The notes under the pieces: model-generated | What the model saw: the letters and a program-made list of their open reading frames with translations, nothing else | What the model was told of the DNA's origin: nothing | Databases searched by the model: none | NCBI GenBank assembly: GCA_003216465.1 | Contig: QCIU01000005.1 | Coordinates: forward strand, 1-64,000 | Reading direction: 5' to 3' | Origin: Prochlorococcus sp. AG-402-N10 | GTDB lineage: Bacteria; Cyanobacteriota; Cyanobacteriia; PCC-6307; Cyanobiaceae | Length of the DNA: 64,000 nucleotides | Made by a program: the position numbers and the translations under genes | Shown here: piece by piece, positions 53,650 through 63,361 of the stretch | Position numbering within the stretch: the first letter of the stretch is position 1 | How the letters are laid out: every line of letters begins with the position of its first letter

Positions 53650-54935
53650 CTTTTTCGTCTTTTACGCAAATCTTCGTTTTTATTTTTTTCCCATCCAGAA
53701 TCTTTAGGTTTCCAAAATTTCATTCCTTTTAAATCAATTGGTAGATATTCTTGTTTTAACCAATTTCCTTGATAATTATGAGGATTTAAGTAATTTGTAG
53801 CATTATTTTTTAGATGATTAGGAACTAGCGATATGTTTTTAGACTTGATTACATCTACTGCTTTAAAAATTGACTTAGTACTATTACTTTTTGGAGAAAT
53901 TGCTAAATATAAAGAAGCTTGAGATAGGAAAAATAATCCTTCTGGGAAACCAACTCGATCAAAAGCATCACAACAAGATTGAACAACAACAATAGCATTT
54001 GGATCTGCAAGACCTATATCCTCAGAAGCAGAAATCAAAAGTCTTCTAAAAATAAAATTGGGATCTTCACCAGCCTCTACCATATTGGCAAGCCAATATA
54101 ATGCGGCATCTGGGTCTGACCCTCTAATGGATTTTATAAAAGCACTAATAACATCAAAATGATTTTGGCCATTTTTGTCATATAAAATATTTTTCTTTTG
54201 AATTGCATCTTCTGCAATTACAAGATCAATAAAAATTATTTTATGTTTATTTTCTTTTGTAATACTTATACCAAACTCTAAAGCGTTTATAAGATTCCTC
54301 GCATCTCCTCCAGAAAATTTTATTAAATGATTAATTGCCTCTTCTGTTATTTCGATAGTTTTAGATTCTTTAAGAGAAGAATAATACTTTATTACTTTTT
54401 CAATAATTTTTTTTAGATCATATTTACTTAAAGGTAGTAATGAAAAAATACGAGCTCTACTTATAAGAGCTTTATTTACAGCAAAAAAAGGATTTTCTGT
54501 TGTAGCACCAATAAAAGTAATAGTGCCATTTTCTATTGAGGGCAACAAAGCATCTTGTTGAACTGCAGTAAACCGATGTACCTCATCAATAAATAAAATT
54601 GTTTTCCTATTTGCACTATTTAACCTTTCTTTCGCATTTTGTATTTCATTTCTTAACTCCTTAATACTAGACAAAACAGCATTTATTTTTATCAAAGAGG
54701 AACGAGTATTAGAGGATATAATCTCAATTAAAGTCGTTTTACCAACCCCTGGTGGTCCAGAAAAAATAATATTACCTACCTTGTCATTCAAGATGGCATT
54801 TCTCAATAGAGAATTGTTTCCTAAAAGGGATTCTTGTCCATAAAAGTCGTCGAAATTCTTCGGTCTTAGTTTTTCCGCTAAAGGAGCGTTACTTTCTGCT
54901 GGAAAAGTATTACTAAAAAGATTATTTTGCTCCAT
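53646..54935 (-). CDS. rarA: Replication-associated recombination protein RarA (MgsA)
   Basis: AAA+ ATPase linked to stalled replication forks: Walker A GPPGVGKTT (60-68), Walker B LFIDEVHRF, sensor IGATTENPFFAVNKALISRA and the C-terminal AAA_assoc and MgsA region. 429 residues, a single-domain RarA; some cyanobacterial relatives carry an extra domain. Four-base overlap with the convergent phosphopantetheinyl transferase. Confidence 0.92.
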   Translation of the reverse strand: MEQNNLFSNTFPAESNAPLAEKLRPKNFDDFYGQESLLGNNSLLRNAILNDKVGNIIFSGPPGVGKTTLIEIISSNTRSSLIKINAVLSSIKELRNEIQNAKERLNSANRKTILFIDEVHRFTAVQQDALLPSIENGTITFIGATTENPFFAVNKALISRARIFSLLPLSKYDLKKIIEKVIKYYSSLKESKTIEITEEAINHLIKFSGGDARNLINALEFGISITKENKHKIIFIDLVIAEDAIQKKNILYDKNGQNHFDVISAFIKSIRGSDPDAALYWLANMVEAGEDPNFIFRRLLISASEDIGLADPNAIVVVQSCCDAFDRVGFPEGLFFLSQASLYLAISPKSNSTKSIFKAVDVIKSKNISLVPNHLKNNATNYLNPHNYQGNWLKQEYLPIDLKGMKFWKPKDSGWEKNKNEDLRKRRKS

Positions 54936-54967
54936 ATTTTTAATCTCAGAATAAATTATTTAAAAAT

Positions 54968-56605
54968 TTATGTAATAACACTAGGATTTTCCATTTTAGT
55001 TAGTTTTGTAATATTTAATAAATGATCTAAATCATCAATTAAAGTTTTTAGAGCAACTTGAGGATTTAAAGCTAAATTTTCTTGAGAACTTGCAAATTTT
55101 TCGAAATACAATCTTAAAGTTGAACCTTTAGTACCAGTCCCTGACAAACGTAAAATTACCCTGGAATTATCCTCAAGTATAATTCTTACTCCTTGATTTT
55201 TACTAATCGACTTATCTACTGGATCTGTATATGAAAAGTTATCTGCTACCTTTACCAAATTCCCTGCAAACTTATTTCCTTTTAAACTTGGAAGCTTAGA
55301 AGTTAAATTATTGAATATTTCATTAGCAATAGTAGATGGTATGGCCTCATAATCATGTCTTGAATAATAATTTCTTCCATATTGTCTCCAATGATTTTGA
55401 ATTAATTCACTGACTGAACAATTTTTCACAGCTAAAATTTGAAGCCAATATAAAACCGCCCATAACCCATCTTTTTCTCTGACATGACTACTACCAGTTC
55501 CAAAGCTTTCTTCACCACAAATAGTAATTAAATTAGAATCTAAAAGATTTCCAAAAAATTTCCATCCTGTTGGTGTCTCATAACATGGAATATTTAAAGT
55601 AGTAGCAACACAATCCACTGCTGAACTGGTCGGCATAGAACGTGCTACGCCTGTAATGCCATCTTTATATCCAGGGACACAATTGGTATTAGCAGTAACA
55701 ACTGCAAGGCTATCACTAGGATTAACAAAACATCCCTTACCTAAGATCATATTTCTATCACCATCACCATCACATGCAGCTCCAAAACTATAAGATTTCT
55801 GAAGTAATAATAAATCTGCCAAATTAGAAGCATAAGTAAGATTTGGATCAGGATGTAAACCTCCAAAATCTTCTAACGGAACTCCATTCATTACACAATC
55901 ATTTGCAAGACCCATTTTTTCTACGAAAATTTTTTTTGCATATGGACCTGTAACTGCATGCATAGCATCAAAAATTAAAGAGAAATCTTTTTTCAGAAAA
56001 TCGCTAATTTGATCTAAATCAAAAATATTCTCCATTAAATCTGAATAGCCCTTTAATCCATCAATTATTTCTACTGAGGTTAAACCAAACGAGAACACAC
56101 CAAACTTATCTAAGTCTGGAACTTTAATTTTGCTAATTTTATAACTCTTAAGTGATTGAGAACATTGAAAAATTTGATTTGTAATTGACTCCGGAGCAGG
56201 CCCACCATTAGAAATATTTAATTTCACTCCAAAGTCGCCATTTATTCCTCCAGGATTATGACTTGCTGAAAGAATAATCCCTCCGATAGCTTCTTCTTTT
56301 CTAATCAAATTAGAAGTAGCAGGTGTTGATAATAAGCCATTTTTAGGAATAATAACTTTTCCAACTTTATGAGCTACACAAATTTGAATAATCTTCTTAA
56401 TTGCTTCTAAATTTCCATATCTACCATCACCACCGACTATCAAAGTTGAGCCTTGCAAATCTTTTAGCGATTTAAATATTGCTTCTATAAATATTTCTAA
56501 GTAATGTTCTTCCTGAAACCTTAACGTACTTTTTCTTAATCCAGAAGTACCTGGTTTTTGATCTTGAAAAGGAACTTTTATATTAATAACGTTTACTTCA
56601 GTCAT
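54968..56605 (-). CDS. pgm: Phosphoglucomutase
   Basis: Interconverts glucose 1- and 6-phosphate for glycogen and sugar-nucleotide synthesis. GTSGLRK (19-25), the catalytic serine in SASHNPGG (Ser115), metal loop DGDGDRN and sugar loop GEESFGTGSSHVREKDG. 545 residues, the long (pgm1-like) form. Convergent-free: followed by rarA after 32 bp on the same strand. Confidence 0.94.
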   Translation of the reverse strand: MTEVNVINIKVPFQDQKPGTSGLRKSTLRFQEEHYLEIFIEAIFKSLKDLQGSTLIVGGDGRYGNLEAIKKIIQICVAHKVGKVIIPKNGLLSTPATSNLIRKEEAIGGIILSASHNPGGINGDFGVKLNISNGGPAPESITNQIFQCSQSLKSYKISKIKVPDLDKFGVFSFGLTSVEIIDGLKGYSDLMENIFDLDQISDFLKKDFSLIFDAMHAVTGPYAKKIFVEKMGLANDCVMNGVPLEDFGGLHPDPNLTYASNLADLLLLQKSYSFGAACDGDGDRNMILGKGCFVNPSDSLAVVTANTNCVPGYKDGITGVARSMPTSSAVDCVATTLNIPCYETPTGWKFFGNLLDSNLITICGEESFGTGSSHVREKDGLWAVLYWLQILAVKNCSVSELIQNHWRQYGRNYYSRHDYEAIPSTIANEIFNNLTSKLPSLKGNKFAGNLVKVADNFSYTDPVDKSISKNQGVRIILEDNSRVILRLSGTGTKGSTLRLYFEKFASSQENLALNPQVALKTLIDDLDHLLNITKLTKMENPSVIT

Positions 56606-56639
56606 GATTTTTATAAAAACTAAAAAAAATCTAACTAAA

Positions 56640-56810
56640 TTAATGTGGCATTTCGGAAGTTCTTAACATAGCGATAAACCATAAAGAAGAAATAACTAAT
56701 GCGCTGAGAATACCATAATTAACTCCGAACTTAGAAATTGTGATAGGAACTATAAGAGGAAAAGTTAAGGCTCCAAATAAAGGTGTAAAAGCTACTATAT
56801 TTTTCAACAT
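56640..56810 (-). CDS. Small conserved membrane protein (56 aa)
   Basis: Two short hydrophobic helices (IVAFTPLFGALTFPLIVPI and GILSALVISSLWFIAML) and the ending RTSEMPH. Found by reading the gap between pgm and the DUF4912 gene. Similar small proteins ending MLRTSEMPH occur in cyanobacteria as I recall; no name or function known. It starts 5 bp after the DUF4912 gene stop. Confidence 0.7.
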   Translation of the reverse strand: MLKNIVAFTPLFGALTFPLIVPITISKFGVNYGILSALVISSLWFIAMLRTSEMPH

Positions 56811-56814
56811 TTAT

Positions 56815-57915
56815 TTAAAACCATTCTTTCTCAGCATTATCTTTTGCATTTGTATCATCGAGAGGGGTCACTCTATCAAATTTCATTGTAATACTTTTTT
56901 CTTGTTCACCAGAAAAGTCAGTCGCTTTAATTTCATATTTTTGAGTGCCATCCCTAAAAGGAACTTGAAGCCTAAAAGTACCATCTGCAGCTAGAGGGAC
57001 TTCTTCTTCACCAATAGTAAGTTTTGCAGATGGATCTGTTGCTCCATAAACTATTAATTCTGCATCAGCAACTAACCAAAAAGATCTATTTTTAACTAAC
57101 CCAGTGCCAGACTCATTTAATCCTGAAGACCACTGACCTGCTCCTGAATCAGTAAGATCAGAATTGAAAGCTGTTGAATTTTTATCTTCCATAAACTCCT
57201 CAGATCCTATTTTTCTTCTTGTGGGATAACTTGTTGCTGCTTGATATAATCTTTCATGCAAGCCATTAACTTCTTTGCCTCGAGGATTTTCTATTGCTGA
57301 AGGAGTATTGGATGATGAATCAAGGTTAAATGGAACAAATTTATCCAAAATTTGTTCGGACGGATGAGAGCCTGGAACATGACTTGTTGAAGAAAAAGCT
57401 AATGACATCCATTTGAAGCCATATTTATAACCTAATTCAACCTGATAGTCCTTATCTGCAAGAGGGATTGGCAAATACCATTCAGTACTGTAGCTATCTA
57501 CAGTAATTTCTCTTAATGTTCCCTGATTTAATTTTCCTTCTCCATTACCTGAAGCATCAAACAAACGCAAACATAATTTACTAGCCCCTAAAGACTGAGC
57601 TTTTTCCCTATCACCTTCTGAAATTTGCCAAAAAACATAAGCCCACTCTGGGTCTCTGGGCAAAAACACAACTTTTGTCTTAACTTCCTCAATTACGCTA
57701 GATGTAATTGGATCTGAATTATTTTGGAAAGTTTTAGAAGGTAATATTTTTTTTGTTATTTCTAAACCTTTTTTTTGGTACTTAATTATCAGATCAACTA
57801 ATACTGCTTTAGTTTTTCTACTATAAAGAGGGACAGATAATTTACTAGCTTCTTGACGCAATTGTCTGAGGGTTAGATTAAGTAAATGATCTTTTTTCAT
57901 GATCCCATCAGCCAC
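56815..57915 (-). CDS. DUF4912 domain protein with Rho_N/SAP-like N-terminus (366 aa)
   Basis: An N-terminal helix-extended-helix (LTLRQLRQEASKLSVPLYSR, about 12-45) resembles Rho_N/SAP nucleic-acid-binding folds. It is followed by a DUF4912 domain (about 75-200; VFLPRDPEWAYVFWQISEGD) and a second beta-rich part near the C-terminus (DAELIVYGATDPSAKLTIG), like a sugar-binding or Ig-like fold. Start GTG 57915 has GGAG 8 bases upstream; ATG 57900 is the alternative. Function unknown. Confidence 0.8.
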   Translation of the reverse strand: MADGIMKKDHLLNLTLRQLRQEASKLSVPLYSRKTKAVLVDLIIKYQKKGLEITKKILPSKTFQNNSDPITSSVIEEVKTKVVFLPRDPEWAYVFWQISEGDREKAQSLGASKLCLRLFDASGNGEGKLNQGTLREITVDSYSTEWYLPIPLADKDYQVELGYKYGFKWMSLAFSSTSHVPGSHPSEQILDKFVPFNLDSSSNTPSAIENPRGKEVNGLHERLYQAATSYPTRRKIGSEEFMEDKNSTAFNSDLTDSGAGQWSSGLNESGTGLVKNRSFWLVADAELIVYGATDPSAKLTIGEEEVPLAADGTFRLQVPFRDGTQKYEIKATDFSGEQEKSITMKFDRVTPLDDTNAKDNAEKEWF

Positions 57916-57916
57916 T

Positions 57917-58028
57917 TCAAATCTCCGTTTTTTGTTTGGGATCAGTATGTTCTTTTTTTTTGCCGAATGCGTGGCATTCAGGGCAGTCGTCAGCGTTTTC
58001 TGACTACTTTAAAATTTATGAAATTCAC
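57917..58028 (-). pseudogene. Candidate split small CPEC-motif reading frame (frameshifted)
   Basis: From GTG 58028, with a GGAG six bases upstream, the frame reads VNFINFKVVRKR and stops at TGA 57990-57992. Shifted by +1, the next frame is open: DDCPECHAFGKKKEH, then TDPKQKTEI, stopping at 57917-57919, one base before the DUF4912 start. The stop context CGC-TGA-C resembles sites of programmed +1 frameshifting such as prfB. Alternatives: a decayed gene, a sequencing indel, or a fortuitous open frame. A nine-A homopolymer (minus strand, 57953-57961) lies within. Confidence 0.4.
57961..57985 (-). other. GC-rich hairpin in the leader of the DUF4912 gene
   Basis: Arms GAATGC (57965-57970) and GCATTC (57974-57979) with loop GTG, extended by TGCC (57961-57964) and GGCA (57982-57985) past a two-base bulge. 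The stem stands 46 bp before the DUF4912 start. A run of A follows it on the minus strand, so it is not a terminator for that strand. Confidence 0.5.
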
Positions 58029-58176
58029 AACTTTCTCCAAAATAGTTGATATCAAAAGATTTAGAACAATTTAAGAAATAAAGAATATATGAATTAATTT
58101 TCTTTTTTTTTAAATTTTATTACCTTGAATTGTTAAGAACTCAACAAAAATATATTTTTTCTTCGGGATCAAGGCC

Positions 58177-58542
58177 TTACTTATCCTCGCTATCTTGTGT
58201 GACTAAACTAATTAAATCCTCTAGTTTTAATTCTTTAAATTTTTTCCCCGTTCTCATTGAAAAAACATTTAATTTTTTGGCTGCAGAAGACATTTGTTCA
58301 TAAAAGAGTTCATTAAATTTTTTGTCATTAAATCTCTTAGATTGTCTTTCACACCATTCTCTAAGCTTCTCTTCCTCTTCAAATAAAGGCTTTTTATCTT
58401 TTGCAATTTCTTTAAAAATTTCTAGGCAATGAGCAAGTAGCCTTATATGGTGTTTTTGCACTACAGGTAAATTTAGGTTATCTATTGTTTGAACAATCTC
58501 GTCGTTCAGTGGATTTGAAGAAGAATTAGTTTGATTAGACAT
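58177..58542 (-). CDS. Hypothetical helical protein divergent from suf (121 aa)
   Basis: Charged and helical throughout; QKHHIRLLAHCLEIFKEIAK and LREWCERQSKRFNDKKFNEL are the main helices, and ELKLEDLISLV ends it. Two cysteines. No DNA-binding motif is clear and it is not SufR, which is longer. It lies 98 bp upstream of sufB on the other strand. The family is not recognised. Confidence 0.7.
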   Translation of the reverse strand: MSNQTNSSSNPLNDEIVQTIDNLNLPVVQKHHIRLLAHCLEIFKEIAKDKKPLFEEEEKLREWCERQSKRFNDKKFNELFYEQMSSAAKKLNVFSMRTGKKFKELKLEDLISLVTQDSEDK

Positions 58543-58640
58543 TAATTTTTTAATTTAATTAAAGATAAAAAGTCAATATTGGGGGTTTCTTTCGTTAGAG
58601 TATAGAAAAACTAATTGTAATAGATTAATTTTTAGAAATT

Positions 58641-60083
58641 ATGGTAAGTGAAAATTTAGTTAAGGATGTCGTAACTGAGCCATACAAATATGGGTTTATT
58701 ACTGATATTGAAACTGAAAAGATTTGCAAAGGGCTAACTGAAGATACTATTCGATTAATTTCAGCAAAAAAAGATGAACCCGAATTCCTTCTTAATTTCA
58801 GACTTAATGCTTTTAAAAAATGGCAAAAAATGAAAGAGCCTAATTGGGCAGAAATAGGCTATAAAGCAATTGATTATCAAGATATAATATATTACTCAGC
58901 ACCAAAACAAAAAGAAAAAATATCTAGCTTGGATGAAGTTGATCCTAAACTCTTAGAAACTTTTGATAAATTAGGCATTCCTCTTACTGAACAGAAGAAA
59001 CTTACGAATGTTGCAGTGGACGCTGTATTTGATAGCGTTTCTATAGCTACAACTTTTAGGAAGGAACTTGCTGAACACGGTGTTATATTTTGTTCTATAA
59101 GCGAAGCTGTCAAGGATCACTCAGACTTAATAGAAAAATATTTAGGTTCTGTAGTTCCAGCGAATGATAACTATTTTGCCGCATTAAACTCTGCTGTTTT
59201 TAGTGATGGATCTTTCGTTTACATACCAAAAGGAGTTACATGTCCCATGGACCTTTCTTCCTATTTTAGAATCAATAGTGGAGATTCTGGTCAGTTCGAA
59301 AGAACTTTAATCATCGCAGAAGAGTCAAGCTCTGTAAGCTACCTTGAAGGATGTACTGCTCCAATGTTTGATACAAATACTTTACATGCAGCAGTAGTTG
59401 AATTAATCGCCTTAGATGATGCCTCTATTAAATATTCAACAGTTCAAAATTGGTACGCTGGTAATGAAGAAGGAGTTGGTGGAATTTTCAATTTTGTTAC
59501 CAAACGCGGCAAATGTTTAGGTAAAAGGAGCAAAATAAGTTGGTCCCAAGTCGAAACAGGTTCCGCCATAACATGGAAATACCCCAGCTGCCTTCTTTTA
59601 GGAGAGGAGTCAGTTGGAGAATTTTATTCTGTAGCGCTTACTAATAACCTACAACAAGCCGATACAGGTACAAAAATGATTCATATTGGCCCTAAAACGA
59701 AATCAACAATAGTCAGTAAAGGAATTAGCGCCGGTAACTCGGTGAATAGTTATAGAGGTCTCGTAAAAATGGGTTCAAAAGCTATTGGATCAAGAAACTA
59801 CAGTCAATGTGATTCAATGTTAATAGGAGATCAAGCTGCTGCGAACACATTTCCTTATATTCAATCTCAACAACCAAATTCTGAAATTGAACACGAAGCA
59901 AGTACATGTAGAATTTCCGAAGATCAACTTTTTTATTTACAAAGCAGAGGGATTGAATTTGAAGAGGCTGTATCAATGATGGTTAGTGGCTTCTGTAGGG
60001 ACGTCTTTAATCAACTCCCGATGGAATTTGCGGCTGAGGCAGATAAACTCCTTGCCCTTAAGTTGGAAGGCTCTGTTGGTTAA
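58641..60083 (+). CDS. sufB: Fe-S cluster assembly scaffold SufB
   Basis: Scaffold subunit of SufBCD. Full length at 480 residues with [20 protein letters not shown], the beta-helix core, and the C-terminal [21 protein letters not shown]. First gene of sufBCDS, 15 bp before sufC. The 98-bp upstream region holds the promoter. Confidence 0.96.
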   Translation: MVSENLVKDVVTEPYKYGFITDIETEKICKGLTEDTIRLISAKKDEPEFLLNFRLNAFKKWQKMKEPNWAEIGYKAIDYQDIIYYSAPKQKEKISSLDEVDPKLLETFDKLGIPLTEQKKLTNVAVDAVFDSVSIATTFRKELAEHGVIFCSISEAVKDHSDLIEKYLGSVVPANDNYFAALNSAVFSDGSFVYIPKGVTCPMDLSSYFRINSGDSGQFERTLIIAEESSSVSYLEGCTAPMFDTNTLHAAVVELIALDDASIKYSTVQNWYAGNEEGVGGIFNFVTKRGKCLGKRSKISWSQVETGSAITWKYPSCLLLGEESVGEFYSVALTNNLQQADTGTKMIHIGPKTKSTIVSKGISAGNSVNSYRGLVKMGSKAIGSRNYSQCDSMLIGDQAAANTFPYIQSQQPNSEIEHEASTCRISEDQLFYLQSRGIEFEEAVSMMVSGFCRDVFNQLPMEFAAEADKLLALKLEGSVG

Positions 60084-60097
60084 TTAATTTATAAAGT

Positions 60098-60886
60098 GTG
60101 ATGCAAAGCAAAACGAAAGAATTAAATCCAGTATTAGAAGTAAATAATCTTTTTGCATCTACAGAAGATCTTCCAATTTTAAAAGGAGTAAATATTGCAG
60201 TTAATCCAGGCGAGATTCACGCAATTATGGGGAGAAATGGCTGTGGAAAAAGTACTCTTTCAAAGATTATTGCAGGGCATCCATCCTACAAAATTACCAA
60301 AGGCGAAATAAAATTCACAGGACAAGATATTCAGTCTTTAGAACCAGAACAACGTGCTCAATCTGGTATTTTTCTGGGTTTTCAATATCCAATTGAAATT
60401 CCAGGAGTCAGTAACCTTGAGTTTCTAAGAGTTGCGACAAATGCAAGAAGAAAATTTCTTAAAAAAGAAGAATTAGATACTTTTGATTTTGAAGACTTAG
60501 TGAGAGAAAAACTAGAATTAGTAAAAATGGATTCTGCCTTTTTATCAAGGAGTATTAATCAAGGGTTTTCAGGTGGGGAAAAGAAAAGGAATGAAATATT
60601 ACAAATGGCATTATTGGAACCAAAAATTGCAATTCTGGATGAAACCGACTCAGGATTAGATATTGATGCCTTGAGAATAGTTGCTTCTGGCATTAAAAAG
60701 ATATCTAATAAGAAAACTGGAATTATTTTAATTACCCACTATCAAAGATTATTGGATGAAATAAAGCCTAACTATGTTCATGTAATGTCAGATGGTCAAA
60801 TCATAAAAACTGGAGACAGTGATCTTGCCCTGGAACTTGAGAAGTATGGATATGAATGGACTGACAATTTCTTAAAAAAACAATAA
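60098..60886 (+). CDS. sufC: Fe-S cluster assembly ATPase SufC
   Basis: ABC-type ATPase of SufBCD: Walker A GRNGCGKS (45-52), signature [10 protein letters not shown], Walker [13 protein letters not shown]. 262 residues. Start GTG 60098 or ATG 60101. It lies between sufB and sufD with small gaps. Confidence 0.96.
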   Translation: MMQSKTKELNPVLEVNNLFASTEDLPILKGVNIAVNPGEIHAIMGRNGCGKSTLSKIIAGHPSYKITKGEIKFTGQDIQSLEPEQRAQSGIFLGFQYPIEIPGVSNLEFLRVATNARRKFLKKEELDTFDFEDLVREKLELVKMDSAFLSRSINQGFSGGEKKRNEILQMALLEPKIAILDETDSGLDIDALRIVASGIKKISNKKTGIILITHYQRLLDEIKPNYVHVMSDGQIIKTGDSDLALELEKYGYEWTDNFLKKQ

Positions 60887-60890
60887 ATAA

Positions 60891-62108
60891 ATGCAAATTA
60901 TTGAAGAAATCAAAAATAATGAACTAGTAAGTAATCCATCAGAGATACAAAAAATTTGTCTTGATAAATTAAAACTAAATCCTTTACCAAATGTCAAAAG
61001 TGAATTATGGAGACTTTCTAATAAATCCAAATTTTCAAGTTTCTTAGATTACTCTCATAAAAACAAAGAATCTAAAGTTTGTATCCCATATAAAAATTCG
61101 TCTCAAAATATAATCAGATTGATAATAGGTGAGAATAGTAAAATCAATTTGGAAGAAGAAAACTATTCTATAAAAGAATTAAAAGACTCAGAAATAGTAG
61201 ACTACATTAAAAAAAATATCTCTACTTTTGATCAAAATGATCATTGGAGTGATCTACTAAATCATTGTTTAAGTTCTAAAAAAAATATCTTAGGTTTAAA
61301 TATTTCTGGAAATAAAATTCCTTCTATTGAAATATTAAGCGCTTCTTCATCGGACTCTTTTAATGCAAAAACACTGATTTTATTTTTTAAACAGGATTGC
61401 AAGGTAGATTTATTACAAATTAATCTGGGAGACGAAAATTCTTCACTATCTCAGTCAACTTATTTATGTTTAGAGGAAAATACTTCGGTAAATCATGGAG
61501 TAGTTTCTTATGGAGAGAACAAATCTAACTTATTAAATTCCTTAAATGTAATACAAAAGGCAAAAAGTTCTTACAGTCTAGGATCTTTACATTTCAAATT
61601 TAATTATGCAAGATTTGAAATCCGTATTAATCAATTAGAGGGAGATGCAAAAACAATAATAAAGGGTATTCAAATCACTAAAAACAAGGACCAAATAGCT
61701 ACTTATACAAAAATGGAATTTAACGGACCAAATGGGATTTTAGATCAAGTTAACAAATCCTTAGCAGACGATAAATCACATGCAGTCTTTGAAGGCACAA
61801 TAATTGTTCCGAAAACTGCTCAAAAAACCGATGCATCACAACTAAGCAGAAATTTACTGTTATCTAAAAATGCAAAAATAGATACTAAGCCTCAGTTAGA
61901 AATAATAGCTGATGACGTAAAGTGCAAACATGGTGCAACGATTTCTCAATTAAATGAAGAAGAACTTTTTTATATGAGATCAAGAGGACTCACATTAGAA
62001 GAAGCTAGTAAACTACAATTAAGTTCCTACTTCCAAGAAATAATTTCATGTATTCCTGTTTCAAAAGATAGATGGAATTTGCTTGATAAACTTTTAGAAG
62101 AAACTTAA
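60891..62108 (+). CDS. sufD: Fe-S cluster assembly protein SufD
   Basis: SufB-related scaffold partner. The C-terminal beta-helix region has the conserved KTDASQLSRNLLLSKNAKI, TKPQLEIIADDVKCKHGAT and LFYMRSRG. The N-terminal third is divergent. 405 residues. Its stop overlaps the sufS start by one base. Confidence 0.94.
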   Translation: MQIIEEIKNNELVSNPSEIQKICLDKLKLNPLPNVKSELWRLSNKSKFSSFLDYSHKNKESKVCIPYKNSSQNIIRLIIGENSKINLEEENYSIKELKDSEIVDYIKKNISTFDQNDHWSDLLNHCLSSKKNILGLNISGNKIPSIEILSASSSDSFNAKTLILFFKQDCKVDLLQINLGDENSSLSQSTYLCLEENTSVNHGVVSYGENKSNLLNSLNVIQKAKSSYSLGSLHFKFNYARFEIRINQLEGDAKTIIKGIQITKNKDQIATYTKMEFNGPNGILDQVNKSLADDKSHAVFEGTIIVPKTAQKTDASQLSRNLLLSKNAKIDTKPQLEIIADDVKCKHGATISQLNEEELFYMRSRGLTLEEASKLQLSSYFQEIISCIPVSKDRWNLLDKLLEET

Positions 62109-63361
62109 TGGAAACAATTCAGAATTTACCAAAAATAGATAAAAAAGACTTTCCTCTATTAGAAAATAATTTTAAAAGTAAAAATAAAATTATTTATCTA
62201 GATCATGCTGCAACAACGCAAAAACCAATTCAAGTTCTAGTAAAACTTGACGAATATTATAGAAATTTCAATGCAAATGTTCATAGGGGGGCTCATCAAT
62301 TGAGTGCAAAAGCAACAGATGAATTTGAAAAAGCAAGATCTTTAATTGCTAGATATGTAAATGCTTATTCAACCAAGGAAATAATTTTCACAAGGAACGC
62401 TACTGAAGCTATAAATTTAGCAGCTAGATCATGGGGAGAATTCACATTAAAAGAGAATGATGAAATCCTTTTATCAATAATGGAACATCATAGTAATATT
62501 GTCCCTTGGCAAATGGTAGCTGCAAAAAATAAATGTAAACTCAAATTTGTAGGTATAGATCAAAATGGGAGATTAGATATTGATGATTTAAAGTCGAAAT
62601 TAACAACAAAGACAAAATTAGTAAGTCTATTACACATCAGCAACACTTTAGGTTGTTGTAATCCAATCAAAGAAATAACTAAATTAGCAAAACAACAGGG
62701 TTCCTTAGTTTTGTTAGATGCTTGCCAGAGTTTAGCTCATCAAAAGATAGATATTCGTGATCTAGAGATAGATTTTTTGGCTGGTTCAGGACATAAGTTA
62801 TGTGGCCCGACAGGTATAGGATTTTTATGGTCTAAGAGAGAAATTCTAGAAAAAATTCCTCCTTTTTTTGGGGGTGGTGAAATGATCCAAGATGTTTTTG
62901 AAGAGACAAGTACTTGGGCAGAACTTCCCCACAAATTTGAAGCAGGTACACCAGCTATTGCAGAAGCAATAGGATTAGCAGAAGCAATTAAATATATTAA
63001 CAATATTGGATTAGATAATATTAAAGAGTATGAAAAAGAGATTACTAAATATTTATTTGAACAATTAAACCAAATAAAAGGCCTTGAAATAATAGGTCCT
63101 TGTCCAAAAATAGACCCAAACAGAGCTTCGTTAGCAACTTTCTATGTAAAAGGGATACATTCAAATGATATTGCTGAAATTCTTGATTCGAAAGGTATTT
63201 GTATTAGAAGTGGTCATCACTGCTGTCAACCGTTGCATAGACATATCGGAATTAATTCAACCGCAAGAGTTAGTATGAACTTCACTACTACCCAAGAGGA
63301 AATAAATACTTTTATCGAGAAACTTAAAGAAACTATTAGTTTTTTAAATATAAATTCTTAA
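62108..63361 (+). CDS. sufS: Cysteine desulfurase SufS
   Basis: PLP enzyme that releases sulfur from cysteine. YLDHAATTQKP at the start, MEHHSN (His127/His128), PLP Lys230 in GSGHKLCGPTG, and the persulfide Cys in RSGHHCCQPLH (Cys372 or 373). 417 residues. Last gene of sufBCDS; converges on the peptidase gene with a 4-bp overlap. No sufE or sufU is adjacent. Confidence 0.95.
   Translation: METIQNLPKIDKKDFPLLENNFKSKNKIIYLDHAATTQKPIQVLVKLDEYYRNFNANVHRGAHQLSAKATDEFEKARSLIARYVNAYSTKEIIFTRNATEAINLAARSWGEFTLKENDEILLSIMEHHSNIVPWQMVAAKNKCKLKFVGIDQNGRLDIDDLKSKLTTKTKLVSLLHISNTLGCCNPIKEITKLAKQQGSLVLLDACQSLAHQKIDIRDLEIDFLAGSGHKLCGPTGIGFLWSKREILEKIPPFFGGGEMIQDVFEETSTWAELPHKFEAGTPAIAEAIGLAEAIKYINNIGLDNIKEYEKEITKYLFEQLNQIKGLEIIGPCPKIDPNRASLATFYVKGIHSNDIAEILDSKGICIRSGHHCCQPLHRHIGINSTARVSMNFTTTQEEINTFIEKLKETISFLNINS

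Noticed and set aside
57886-58074. Plus-strand 62-codon frame across the DUF4912 leader
   Set aside because: It runs through the start of the DUF4912 gene and the hairpin, has no ribosome site and shows no motif.
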